From Salminus brasiliensis (lineage: Eukaryota > Chordata > Actinopteri > Characiformes > Bryconidae): a DNA stretch of 64,000 nucleotides. Shown one piece after another: positions 1 to 13,070 of the stretch. Position numbers and translations under genes: made by a program. Within the stretch, counting starts at the first letter, position 1. Each line of letters opens with the position of its first letter. The stretch is taken from assembly GCF_030463535.1 (NCBI RefSeq), contig NC_132901.1, forward strand, positions 7,880,959-7,944,958. Direction: 5' to 3'. The notes beneath the pieces are model-generated. The model was not told where the DNA came from and did not search any database. It was given only the letters and a program-made list of their open reading frames with translations.

Positions 1-3000
1 AAAGGACGAGGGTAGAGTAAGTAAAATAGTATGGCGGTCAAAGGCCTCAGTTTTATGATGAAGGTGGATTGAGTTAAAGGGACGGTGAGTTTAAGCCTTT
101 GCCTTAGGATACAAAGGAAGGTTCAGTAAAAGTAAGTTTCAACATTAGCCATCAGCCTGATGATTTGGATACACATGGCCTCGGCCTACTGAGGAATGCA
201 CATCTAAGTAGAATGGTCATGACTGCATGGAATGGGTTAAATGAAAGTAAAAGTTTAAAAATAATAATTTGGTGTGTTGCTTATTGAGATAGAGGGAGGG
301 ATGGGGTTAATTTGTTTTAGTACAAGAATGAAATTGGAGTTGTTTCATGTGAGAGGTTCGAATGAGGATGGGGAGTGATTTTGTATAATGGTTGGAGGAA
401 GGATGGTGTTATTTCATTTTAGGGTTGGAGAGAGAAGGTCGTGGGGTTTGTATTAGAGTATGAATGAAAATGGGTTATTTTATTTTGGGATTAGACGGCG
501 GATGGGGTTATTTGGTTTCATGGTTAGAATGATGTTAAGGTTATGTTGTACTAGGTTAAGAGGGAGGACAGAGTTATTTTGTATTAGGACTATTTGGTTT
601 GGTTCACTAACAGATGAATTTAGTTGAAGCCTTAGGTTAATGGTGAGATTTGAGCGAGCAAGAATAGGTTCAGAGCTAGACTTTTGATGTAGAGGGTCGG
701 AGCAAGGCAAAAGGACGAGGGTAGAGTAAGTAAAATAGTATGGCGGTCAAAGGCCTCAGTTTTATGATGAAGGTGGATTGAGTTAAAGTGACGGTGAGTT
801 TAAGCCTTTGCCTTAGGATACAAAGGAAGGTTCAGTAAAAGTAAGTTTCAACATTAGCCATCAGCCTGATGATTTGGATACACATGGCCTCGGCCTACTG
901 AGGAATGCACATCTAAGTAGAATGGTCATGACTGCATGGAATGGGTTAAATGAAAGTAAAAGTTTAAAAATAATAATTTGGTGTGTTGCTTATTGAGATA
1001 GAGGGAGGGATGGGGTTAATTTGTTTTAGTACAAGAATGAAATTGGAGTTGTTTCATGTGAGAGGTTCGAATGAGGATGGGGAGTGATTTTGTATAATGG
1101 TTGGAGGAAGGATGGTGTTATTTCATTTTAGGGTTGGAGAGAGAAGGTCGTGGGGTTTGTATTAGAGTATGAATGAAAATGGGTTATTTTATTTTGGGAT
1201 TAGACGGCGGATGGGGTTATTTGGTTTCATGGTTAGAATGATGTTAAGGTTATGTTGTACTAGGTAAAGAGGGAGGACAGAGTTATTTTGTATTAGGACT
1301 ATTTGGTTTGGTTCACTAACAGATGAATTTGGTTGAAGCCTTAGGTTAATGGTGAGATTTGAGCGAGCAAGAATAGGTTCAGAGCTAGACTTATGATGTA
1401 GAGGGTCGGAGCAAGGCAAAAGGACGAGGGTAGAGTAAGTAAAATAGTATGGCGGTCAAAGGCCTCAGTTTTATGATGAAGGTGGATTGAGTTAAAGGGA
1501 CGGTGAGTTTAAGCCTTTGCCTTAGGATACAAAGGAAGGTTCAGTAAAAGTAAGTTTCAACATTAGCCATCAGCCTGATGATTTGGATACACATGGCCTC
1601 GGCCTACTGAGGAATGCACATCTAAGTAGAATGGTCATGACTGCATGGAATGGGTTAAATGAAAGTAAAAGTTTAAAAATAATAATTTGGTGTGTTGCTT
1701 ATTGAGATAGAGGGAGGGATGGGGTTAATTTGTTTTAGTACAAGAATGAAATTGGAGTTGTTTCATGTGAGAGGTTCGAATGAGGATGGGGAGTGATTTT
1801 GTATAATGGTTGGAGGAAGGATGGTGTTATTTCATTTTAGGGTTGGAGAGAGAAGGTCGTGGGGTTTGTATTAGAGTATGAATGAAAATGGGTTATTTTA
1901 TTTTGGGATTAGACGGCGGATGGGGTTATTTGGTTTCATGGTTAGAATGATGTTAAGGTTATGTTGTACTAGGTTAAGAGGGAGGACAGAGTTATTTTGT
2001 ATTAGGACTATTTGGTTTGGTTCACTAACAGATGAATTTAGTTGAAGCCTTAGGTTAATGGTGAGATTTGAGCGAGCAAGAATAGGTTCAGAGCTAGACT
2101 TATGATGTAGAGGGTCGGAGCAAGGCAAAAGGACGAGGGTAGAGTAAGTAAAATAGTATGGCGGTCAAAGGCCTCAGTTTTATGATGAAGGTGGATTGAG
2201 TTAAAGTGACGGTGAGTTTAAGCCTTTGCCTTAGGATACAAAGGAAGGTTCAGTAAAAGTAAGTTTCAACATTAGCCATCAGCCTGATGATTTGGATACA
2301 CATGGCCTCGGCCTACTGAGGAATGCACATCTAAGTAGAATGGTCATGACTGCATGGAATGGGTTAAATGAAAGTAAAAGTTTAAAAATAATAATTTGGT
2401 GTGTTGCTTATTGAGATAGAGGGAGGGATGGGGTTAATTTGTTTTAGGACAAGAATGAGATTGGAGTTGTTTCATGTGAGGGGTTTGAATGAGGATGGAG
2501 TGATTTTGTTTAATGGTTGGAGGAAGGATGGGGTTATTTCATTTTAGGTTTTGTGAGAGAAGGTGGTGGGGTTTGTATTAGAGTATGAATGGAAATGGGT
2601 TATTTTATTTTGGGGTTAGACGGCGGATGGGGTTATTTGGTTTCATGGTTAGAATGATGTTAAGGTTATGTTGTACTAGGTTAAGAGGGAGGACAGAGTT
2701 ATTTTGTATTAGGACTACTTGGTTTGGTCACAAAAAGATGAATTTGGTTGAAGCCTTAGGTTAATGGTGAGATTCGAGCAAGCAAGAATAGGTTCAGAGC
2801 TAGACTTTTGATGTAGAGGGTCGGAGCAAGGCAAAAAGACGAGGGTAGAGTAAGTAAATTTAGGTAGCGTAAGTAAAAAAGTATGGCGGTGAAAGTGTGT
2901 TTAGTGCAGATGTGATCTAGGAAGAGTGAGTAACAGCAGCTTTGTAAACGAGGCCTCAGGTTTATGATGGAGGTGGATTGTGTTAAAGTGACTGTGAGCT

Positions 3001-6000
3001 TAGGCCTTTGCCTTAGGAAGGTTCAGAAAAAGTGAATTTCAACATTGGCCATCAGCCTGATGATTTGGATACACATGGCCTCGGCCTACTGAGGAATGCA
3101 GATCTAAGTAGAATGGTCATGACTGCATGGAATGGGTTAAATGAAAGTAAAAGTTTAAAAATAATAATTTGGTGTGTTGCTTATTGAGATAGAGGGAGGG
3201 ATGGGGTTAATTTGTTTTAGTACAAGAATGAAATTGGAGTTGTTTCATGTGAGAGGTTCGAATGAGGATGGGGAGTGATTTTGTATAATGGTTGGAGGAA
3301 GGATGGTGTTATTTCATTTTAGGGTTGGAGAGAGAAGGTCGTGGGGTTTGTATTAGAGTATGAATGAAAATGGGTTATTTTATTTTGGGATTAGACGGCG
3401 GATGGGGTTATTTGGTTTCATGGTTAGAATGATGTTAAGGTTATGTTGTACTAGGTAAAGAGGGAGGACAGAGTTATTTTGTATTAGGACTATTTGGTTT
3501 GGTTCACTAACAGATGAATTTGGTTGAAGCCTTAGGTTAATGGTGAGATTTGAGCGAGCAAGAATAGGTTCAGAGCTAGACTTATGATGTAGAGGGTCGG
3601 AGCAAGGCAAAAGGACGAGGGTAGAGTAAGTAAAATAGTATGGCGGTCAAAGGCCTCAGTTTTATGATGAAGGTGGATTGAGTTAAAGGGACGGTGAGTT
3701 TAAGCCTTTGCCTTAGGATACAAAGGAAGGTTCAGTAAAAGTAAGTTTCAACATTAGCCATCAGCCTGATGATTTGGATACACATGGCCTCGGCCTACTG
3801 AGGAATGCACATCTAAGTAGAATGGTCATGACTGCATGGAATGGGTTAAATGAAAGTAAAAGTTTAAAAATAATAATTTGGTGTGTTGCTTATTGAGATA
3901 GAGGGAGGGATGGGGTTAATTTGTTTTAGTACAAGAATGAAATTGGAGTTGTTTCATGTGAGAGGTTCGAATGAGGATGGGGAGTGATTTTGTATAATGG
4001 TTGGAGGAAGGATGGTGTTATTTCATTTTAGGGTTGGAGAGAGAAGGTCGTGGGGTTTGTATTAGAGTATGAATGAAAATGGATTATTTTATTTTGGGAT
4101 TAGACGGCGGATGGGGTTATTTGGTTTCATGGTTAGAATGATGTTAAGGTTATGTTGTACTAGGTTAAGAGGGAGGACAGAGTTATTTTGTATTAGGACT
4201 ATTTGGTTTGGTTCACTAACAGATGAATTTAGTTGAAGCCTTAGGTTAATGGTGAGATTTGAGCGAGCAAGAATAGGTTCAGAGCTAGACTTATGATGTA
4301 GAGGGTCGGAGCAAGGCAAAAGGACGAGGGTAGAGTAAGTAAAATAGTATGGCGGTCAAAGGCCTCAGTTTTATGATGAAGGTGGATTGAGTTAAAGTGA
4401 CGGTGAGTTTAAGCCTTTGCCTTAGGATACAAAGGAAGGTTCAGTAAAAGTAAGTTTCAACATTAGCCATCAGCCTGATGATTTGGATACACATGGCCTC
4501 GGCCTACTGAGGAATGCACATCTAAGTAGAATGGTCATGACTGCATGGAATGGGTTAAATGAAAGTAAAAGTTTAAAAATAATAATTTGGTGTGTTGCTT
4601 ATTGAGATAGAGGGAGGGATGGGGTTAATTTGTTTTAGGACAAGAATGAGATTGGAGTTGTTTCATGTGAGGGGTTTGAATGAGGATGGAGTGATTTTGT
4701 TTAATGGTTGGAGGAAGGATGGGGTTATTTCATTTTAGGTTTTGTGAGAGAAGGTGGTGGGGTTTGTATTAGAGTATGAATGGAAATGGGTTATTTTATT
4801 TTGGGGTTAGACGGCGGATGGGGTTATTTGGTTTCATGGTTAGAATGATGTTAAGGTTATGTTGTACTAGGTTAAGAGGGAGGACAGAGTTATTTTGTAT
4901 TAGGACTACTTGGTTTGGTCACAAAAAGATGAATTTGGTTGAAGCCTTAGGTTAATGGTGAGATTCGAGCAAGCAAGAATAGGTTCAGAGCTAGACTTTT
5001 GATGTAGAGGGTCGGAGCAAGGCAAAAAGACGAGGGTAGAGTAAGTAAATTTAGGTAGCGTAAGTAAAAAAGTATGGCGGTGAAAGTGTGTTTAGTGCAG
5101 ATGTGATCTAGGAAGAGTGAGTAACAGCAGCTTTGTAAACGAGGCCTCAGGTTTATGATGGAGGTGGATTGTGTTAAAGTGACTGTGAGCTTAGGCCTTT
5201 GCCTTAGGAAGGTTCAGAAAAAGTGAATTTCAACATTGGCCATCAGCCTGATGATTTGGATACACATGGCCTCGGCCTACTGAGGAATGCAGATCTAAGT
5301 AGAATGGTCATGACTGCATGGAATGGGTTAAATGAAAGTAAAAGTTTAAAAATAATAATTTGGTGTGTTGCTTATTGAGATAGAGGGAGGGATGGGGTTA
5401 ATTTGTTTTAGTACAAGAATGAAATTGGAGTTGTTTCATGTGAGAGGTTCGAATGAGGATGGGGAGTGATTTTGTATAATGGTTGGAGGAAGGATGGTGT
5501 TATTTCATTTTAGGGTTGGAGAGAGAAGGTCGTGGGGTTTGTATTAGAGTATGAATGAAAATGGGTTATTTTATTTTGGGATTAGACGGCGGATGGGGTT
5601 ATTTGGTTTCATGGTTAGAATGATGTTAAGGTTATGTTGTACTAGGTAAAGAGGGAGGACAGAGTTATTTTGTATTAGGACTATTTGGTTTGGTTCACTA
5701 ACAGATGAATTTGGTTGAAGCCTTAGGTTAATGGTGAGATTTGAGCGAGCAAGAATAGGTTCAGAGCTAGACTTATGATGTAGAGGGTCGGAGCAAGGCA
5801 AAAGGACGAGGGTAGAGTAAGTAAAATAGTATGGCGGTCAAAGGCCTCAGTTTTATGATGAAGGTGGATTGAGTTAAAGGGACGGTGAGTTTAAGCCTTT
5901 GCCTTAGGATACAAAGGAAGGTTCAGTAAAAGTAAGTTTCAACATTAGCCATCAGCCTGATGATTTGGATACACATGGCCTCGGCCTACTGAGGAATGCA

Positions 6001-9000
6001 CATCTAAGTAGAATGGTCATGACTGCATGGAATGGGTTAAATGAAAGTAAAAGTTTAAAAATAATAATTTGGTGTGTTGCTTATTGAGATAGAGGGAGGG
6101 ATGGGGTTAATTTGTTTTAGTACAAGAATGAAATTGGAGTTGTTTCATGTGAGAGGTTCGAATGAGGATGGGGAGTGATTTTGTATAATGGTTGGAGGAA
6201 GGATGGTGTTATTTCATTTTAGGGTTGGAGAGAGAAGGTCGTGGGGTTTGTATTAGAGTATGAATGAAAATGGGTTATTTTATTTTGGGATTAGACGGCG
6301 GATGGGGTTATTTGGTTTCATGGTTAGAATGATGTTAAGGTTATGTTGTACTAGGTTAAGAGGGAGGACAGAGTTATTTTGTATTAGGACTATTTGGTTT
6401 GGTTCACTAACAGATGAATTTAGTTGAAGCCTTAGGTTAATGGTGAGATTTGAGCGAGCAAGAATAGGTTCAGAGCTAGACTTATGATGTAGAGGGTCGG
6501 AGCAAGGCAAAAGGACGAGGGTAGAGTAAGTAAAATAGTATGGCGGTCAAAGGCCTCAGTTTTATGATGAAGGTGGATTGAGTTAAAGTGACGGTGAGTT
6601 TAAGCCTTTGCCTTAGGATACAAAGGAAGGTTCAGTAAAAGTAAGTTTCAACATTAGCCATCAGCCTGATGATTTGGATACACATGGCCTCGGCCTACTG
6701 AGGAATGCACATCTAAGTAGAATGGTCATGACTGCATGGAATGGGTTAAATGAAAGTAAAAGTTTAAAAATAATAATTTGGTGTGTTGCTTATTGAGATA
6801 GAGGGAGGGATGGGGTTAATTTGTTTTAGGACAAGAATGAGATTGGAGTTGTTTCATGTGAGGGGTTTGAATGAGGATGGAGTGATTTTGTTTAATGGTT
6901 GGAGGAAGGATGGGGTTATTTCATTTTAGGTTTTGTGAGAGAAGGTGGTGGGGTTTGTATTAGAGTATGAATGGAAATGGGTTATTTTATTTTGGGGTTA
7001 GACGGCGGATGGGGTTATTTGGTTTCATGGTTAGAATGATGTTAAGGTTATGTTGTACTAGGTTAAGAGGGAGGACAGAGTTATTTTGTATTAGGACTAC
7101 TTGGTTTGGTCACAAAAAGATGAATTTGGTTGAAGCCTTAGGTTAATGGTGAGATTCGAGCAAGCAAGAATAGGTTCAGAGCTAGACTTTTGATGTAGAG
7201 GGTCGGAGCAAGGCAAAAAGACGAGGGTAGAGTAAGTAAATTTAGGTAGCGTAAGTAAAAAAGTATGGCGGTGAAAGTGTGTTTAGTGCAGATGTGATCT
7301 AGGAAGAGTGAGTAACAGCAGCTTTGTAAACGAGGCCTCAGGTTTATGATGGAGGTGGATTGTGTTAAAGTGACTGTGAGCTTAGGCCTTTGCCTTAGGA
7401 AGGTTCAGAAAAAGTGAATTTCAACATTGGCCATCAGCCTGATGATTTGGATACACATGGCCTCGGCCTACTGAGGAATGCAGATCTAAGTAGAATGGTC
7501 ATGACTGCATGGAATGGGTTAAATGAAAGTAAAAGTTTAAAAATAATAATTTGGTGTGTTGCTTATTGAGATAGAGGGAGGGATGGGGTTAATTTGTTTT
7601 AGTACAAGAATGAAATTGGAGTTGTTTCATGTGAGAGGTTCGAATGAGGATGGGGAGTGATTTTGTATAATGGTTGGAGGAAGGATGGTGTTATTTCATT
7701 TTAGGGTTGGAGAGAGAAGGTCGTGGGGTTTGTATTAGAGTATGAATGAAAATGGGTTATTTTATTTTGGGATTAGACGGCGGATGGGGTTATTTGGTTT
7801 CATGGTTAGAATGATGTTAAGGTTATGTTGTACTAGGTAAAGAGGGAGGACAGAGTTATTTTGTATTAGGACTATTTGGTTTGGTTCACTAACAGATGAA
7901 TTTGGTTGAAGCCTTAGGTTAATGGTGAGATTTGAGCGAGCAAGAATAGGTTCAGAGCTAGACTTATGATGTAGAGGGTCGGAGCAAGGCAAAAGGACGA
8001 GGGTAGAGTAAGTAAAATAGTATGGCGGTCAAAGGCCTCAGTTTTATGATGAAGGTGGATTGAGTTAAAGGGACGGTGAGTTTAAGCCTTTGCCTTAGGA
8101 TACAAAGGAAGGTTCAGTAAAAGTAAGTTTCAACATTAGCCATCAGCCTGATGATTTGGATACACATGGCCTCGGCCTACTGAGGAATGCACATCTAAGT
8201 AGAATGGTCATGACTGCATGGAATGGGTTAAATGAAAGTAAAAGTTTAAAAATAATAATTTGGTGTGTTGCTTATTGAGATAGAGGGAGGGATGGGGTTA
8301 ATTTGTTTTAGTACAAGAATGAAATTGGAGTTGTTTCATGTGAGAGGTTCGAATGAGGATGGGGAGTGATTTTGTATAATGGTTGGAGGAAGGATGGTGT
8401 TATTTCATTTTAGGGTTGGAGAGAGAAGGTCGTGGGGTTTGTATTAGAGTATGAATGAAAATGGATTATTTTATTTTGGGATTAGACGGCGGATGGGGTT
8501 ATTTGGTTTCATGGTTAGAATGATGTTAAGGTTATGTTGTACTAGGTTAAGAGGGAGGACAGAGTTATTTTGTATTAGGACTATTTGGTTTGGTTCACTA
8601 ACAGATGAATTTAGTTGAAGCCTTAGGTTAATGGTGAGATTTGAGCGAGCAAGAATAGGTTCAGAGCTAGACTTATGATGTAGAGGGTCGGAGCAAGGCA
8701 AAAGGACGAGGGTAGAGTAAGTAAAATAGTATGGCGGTCAAAGGCCTCAGTTTTATGATGAAGGTGGATTGAGTTAAAGTGACGGTGAGTTTAAGCCTTT
8801 GCCTTAGGATACAAAGGAAGGTTCAGTAAAAGTAAGTTTCAACATTAGCCATCAGCCTGATGATTTGGATACACATGGCCTCGGCCTACTGAGGAATGCA
8901 CATCTAAGTAGAATGGTCATGACTGCATGGAATGGGTTAAATGAAAGTAAAAGTTTAAAAATAATAATTTGGTGTGTTGCTTATTGAGATAGAGGGAGGG

Positions 9001-12000
9001 ATGGGGTTAATTTGTTTTAGGACAAGAATGAGATTGGAGTTGTTTCATGTGAGGGGTTTGAATGAGGATGGAGTGATTTTGTTTAATGGTTGGAGGAAGG
9101 ATGGGGTTATTTCATTTTAGGTTTTGTGAGAGAAGGTGGTGGGGTTTGTATTAGAGTATGAATGGAAATGGGTTATTTTATTTTGGGGTTAGACGGCGGA
9201 TGGGGTTATTTGGTTTCATGGTTAGAATGATGTTAAGGTTATGTTGTACTAGGTTAAGAGGGAGGACAGAGTTATTTTGTATTAGGACTACTTGGTTTGG
9301 TCACAAAAAGATGAATTTGGTTGAAGCCTTAGGTTAATGGTGAGATTCGAGCAAGCAAGAATAGGTTCAGAGCTAGACTTTTGATGTAGAGGGTCGGAGC
9401 AAGGCAAAAAGACGAGGGTAGAGTAAGTAAATTTAGGTAGCGTAAGTAAAAAAGTATGGCGGTGAAAGTGTGTTTAGTGCAGATGTGATCTAGGAAGAGT
9501 GAGTAACAGCAGCTTTGTAAACGAGGCCTCAGGTTTATGATGGAGGTGGATTGTGTTAAAGTGACTGTGAGCTTAGGCCTTTGCCTTAGGAAGGTTCAGA
9601 AAAAGTGAATTTCAACATTGGCCATCAGCCTGATGATTTGGATACACATGGCCTCGGCCTACTGAGGAATGCAGATCTAAGTAGAATGGTCATGACTGCA
9701 TGGAATGGGTTAAATGAAAGTAAAAGTTTAAAAATAATAATTTGGTGTGTTGCTTATTGAGATAGAGGGAGGGATGGGGTTAATTTGTTTTAGTACAAGA
9801 ATGAAATTGGAGTTGTTTCATGTGAGAGGTTCGAATGAGGATGGGGAGTGATTTTGTATAATGGTTGGAGGAAGGATGGTGTTATTTCATTTTAGGGTTG
9901 GAGAGAGAAGGTCGTGGGGTTTGTATTAGAGTATGAATGAAAATGGGTTATTTTATTTTGGGATTAGACGGCGGATGGGGTTATTTGGTTTCATGGTTAG
10001 AATGATGTTAAGGTTATGTTGTACTAGGTAAAGAGGGAGGACAGAGTTATTTTGTATTAGGACTATTTGGTTTGGTTCACTAACAGATGAATTTGGTTGA
10101 AGCCTTAGGTTAATGGTGAGATTTGAGCGAGCAAGAATAGGTTCAGAGCTAGACTTATGATGTAGAGGGTCGGAGCAAGGCAAAAGGACGAGGGTAGAGT
10201 AAGTAAAATAGTATGGCGGTCAAAGGCCTCAGTTTTATGATGAAGGTGGATTGAGTTAAAGGGACGGTGAGTTTAAGCCTTTGCCTTAGGATACAAAGGA
10301 AGGTTCAGTAAAAGTAAGTTTCAACATTAGCCATCAGCCTGATGATTTGGATACACATGGCCTCGGCCTACTGAGGAATGCACATCTAAGTAGAATGGTC
10401 ATGACTGCATGGAATGGGTTAAATGAAAGTAAAAGTTTAAAAATAATAATTTGGTGTGTTGCTTATTGAGATAGAGGGAGGGATGGGGTTAATTTGTTTT
10501 AGTACAAGAATGAAATTGGAGTTGTTTCATGTGAGAGGTTCGAATGAGGATGGGGAGTGATTTTGTATAATGGTTGGAGGAAGGATGGTGTTATTTCATT
10601 TTAGGGTTGGAGAGAGAAGGTCGTGGGGTTTGTATTAGAGTATGAATGAAAATGGGTTATTTTATTTTGGGATTAGACGGCGGATGGGGTTATTTGGTTT
10701 CATGGTTAGAATGATGTTAAGGTTATGTTGTACTAGGTTAAGAGGGAGGACAGAGTTATTTTGTATTAGGACTATTTGGTTTGGTTCACTAACAGATGAA
10801 TTTAGTTGAAGCCTTAGGTTAATGGTGAGATTTGAGCGAGCAAGAATAGGTTCAGAGCTAGACTTATGATGTAGAGGGTCGGAGCAAGGCAAAAGGACGA
10901 GGGTAGAGTAAGTAAAATAGTATGGCGGTCAAAGGCCTCAGTTTTATGATGAAGGTGGATTGAGTTAAAGTGACGGTGAGTTTAAGCCTTTGCCTTAGGA
11001 TACAAAGGAAGGTTCAGTAAAAGTAAGTTTCAACATTAGCCATCAGCCTGATGATTTGGATACACATGGCCTCGGCCTACTGAGGAATGCACATCTAAGT
11101 AGAATGGTCATGACTGCATGGAATGGGTTAAATGAAAGTAAAAGTTTAAAAATAATAATTTGGTGTGTTGCTTATTGAGATAGAGGGAGGGATGGGGTTA
11201 ATTTGTTTTAGGACAAGAATGAGATTGGAGTTGTTTCATGTGAGGGGTTTGAATGAGGATGGAGTGATTTTGTTTAATGGTTGGAGGAAGGATGGGGTTA
11301 TTTCATTTTAGGTTTTGTGAGAGAAGGTGGTGGGGTTTGTATTAGAGTATGAATGGAAATGGGTTATTTTATTTTGGGGTTAGACGGCGGATGGGGTTAT
11401 TTGGTTTCATGGTTAGAATGATGTTAAGGTTATGTTGTACTAGGTTAAGAGGGAGGACAGAGTTATTTTGTATTAGGACTACTTGGTTTGGTCACAAAAA
11501 GATGAATTTGGTTGAAGCCTTAGGTTAATGGTGAGATTCGAGCAAGCAAGAATAGGTTCAGAGCTAGACTTTTGATGTAGAGGGTCGGAGCAAGGCAAAA
11601 AGACGAGGGTAGAGTAAGTAAATTTAGGTAGCGTAAGTAAAAAAGTATGGCGGTGAAAGTGTGTTTAGTGCAGATGTGATCTAGGAAGAGTGAGTAACAG
11701 CAGCTTTGTAAACGAGGCCTCAGGTTTATGATGGAGGTGGATTGTGTTAAAGTGACTGTGAGCTTAGGCCTTTGCCTTAGGAAGGTTCAGAAAAAGTGAA
11801 TTTCAACATTGGCCATCAGCCTGATGATTTGGATACACATGGCCTCGGCCTACTGAGGAATGCAGATCTAAGTAGAATGGTCATGACTGCATGGAATGGG
11901 TTAAATGAAAGTAAAAGTTTAAAAATAATAATTTGGTGTGTTGCTTATTGAGATAGAGGGAGGGATGGGGTTAATTTGTTTTAGTACAAGAATGAAATTG

Positions 12001-12770
12001 GAGTTGTTTCATGTGAGAGGTTCGAATGAGGATGGGGAGTGATTTTGTATAATGGTTGGAGGAAGGATGGTGTTATTTCATTTTAGGGTTGGAGAGAGAA
12101 GGTCGTGGGGTTTGTATTAGAGTATGAATGAAAATGGGTTATTTTATTTTGGGATTAGACGGCGGATGGGGTTATTTGGTTTCATGGTTAGAATGATGTT
12201 AAGGTTATGTTGTACTAGGTTAAGAGGGAGGACAGAGTTATTTTGTATTAGGACTATTTGGTTTGGTTCACTAACAGATGAATTTGGTTGAAGCCTTAGG
12301 TTAATGGTGAGATTTGAGCGAGCAAGAATAGGTTCAGAGCTAGACTTATGATGTAGAGGGTCGGAGCAAGGCAAAAGGACGAGGGTAGAGTAAGTAAAAT
12401 AGTATGGCGGTCAAAGGCCTCAGTTTTATGATGAAGGTGGATTGAGTTAAAGTGACGGTGAGTTTAAGCCTTAGGATACAAAGGAAGGTTCAGTAAAAGT
12501 AAGTTTCAACATTAGCCATCAGCCTGATGATTTGGATACACATGGCCTCGGCCTACTGAGGAATGCACATCTAAGTAGAATGGTCATGACTGCATGGAAT
12601 GGGTTAAATGAAAGTAAAAGTTTAAAAATAATAATTTGGTGTGTTGCTTATTGAGATAGAGGGAGGGATGGGGTTAATTTGTTTTAGTACAAGAATGAGA
12701 TTTGAGTTGTTTCATGTGAGGGGTTCGAATGAGGATGGAGTGATTTTGTATAATGGTTGGAGGAAGGATG
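1..12770. repeat. Satellite array, 709-bp monomer family
   Basis: Head-to-tail tandem copies of a monomer of 709 bp, with a longer 773-bp variant, fill this stretch from the window edge to the H1 5' flank. Landmarks that recur once per monomer include GAGGGTCGGAGCAAGGC, ATGGCCTCGGCCTACTGAGG and GTTCGAATGAGGATGG. Neighbouring copies differ by only a few bases. The 773-bp variant carries extra sequence (for example about 2863-2935) that contains AGTAACAGCAGC. The same family recurs after each H2B gene, so it belongs to the histone locus. I see no gene in it. A short minus-strand open frame recurs in the 709-bp copies but has no sign of being coding. Confidence 0.97.
1189..12143. repeat. Five 2191-bp higher-order repeats of the satellite
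   Basis: The same three-monomer pattern (709 + 709 + 773 bp = 2191 bp) recurs five times, with equivalent positions at 1189, 3380, 5571, 7762 and 9953. A sixth copy starts at 12144 and then drifts toward the H1 flank. Diagnostic bases keep register: one 709-bp type has AGGTAAAGAGG, the other AGGTTAAGAGG, and the long type has TTGGTCACAAAAAG. Copies are nearly identical, which indicates recent amplification of the 2191-bp block or homogenisation. One base alternates G/A between successive blocks (1892 G, 4083 A, 6274 G, 8465 A, 10656 G). Confidence 0.93.
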
Positions 12771-13070
12771 GGGTTATTTTATTTAGGGTTGGAGAGAGAA
12801 AATGGTTATTTTCTATTAGGGTTAAAATGAAAAATGGGGTTTTAGGGTTTAAATGAGCTTGGGTTTATTTTGTATTGGGGTTAGAGTGAAGGTGCAGTTA
12901 TTTTGTATTAGGCTTGAAAAAGGGCATGATTGTTTTATGTTATGTTTAGAATAAGTTTTGTCTTTTTTTTTTTGTTATTTTGTTTTTTGTGTTTTAGGGT
13001 TGGGGGGGTGTATGCAGTTATTTTGTGTTAGGGTTAGTATGAGATTTTTGGCTATGGTATATTGGGTGTG
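12771..13070. repeat. Degenerate satellite edge beside H1
   Basis: The regular monomer breaks down near 12780. The sequence continues as diverged short units such as GGTTATTTTCTATTAGGGTT and GTTATTTTGTATTAGG at roughly 30-35-bp spacing, resembling the internal subrepeats of the 709-bp monomer. It ends near 13070, where composition switches abruptly to GC-rich sequence. It may be an old, unhomogenised array edge. Confidence 0.7.

Noticed and set aside
347-368. Pol III B-box-like GGTTCGAATGAGG in each satellite monomer
   Set aside because: The final C of the B-box is missing, no A-box lies at the right distance, and no tRNA cloverleaf can be drawn.
355-375. CENP-B-box-like GTTCGAATGAGGATGGG in the satellite
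   Set aside because: Seven of nine key positions match, but the CGGG core reads ATGG. There is no evidence that the array is centromeric.
480-12374. A 76-codon minus-strand open frame repeated in most 709-bp satellite monomers
   Set aside because: It follows the repeat period, is absent from the 773-bp monomers, varies with neutral-looking substitutions, has no recognisable domain, and has no promoter nearby. Repetition alone preserves it.
13028-13037. Telomere-like TTAGGGTTAG beside H1
   Set aside because: Only about one and a half units, lying within the satellite's own TTTAGGGTT-type subrepeats; not an interstitial telomere.
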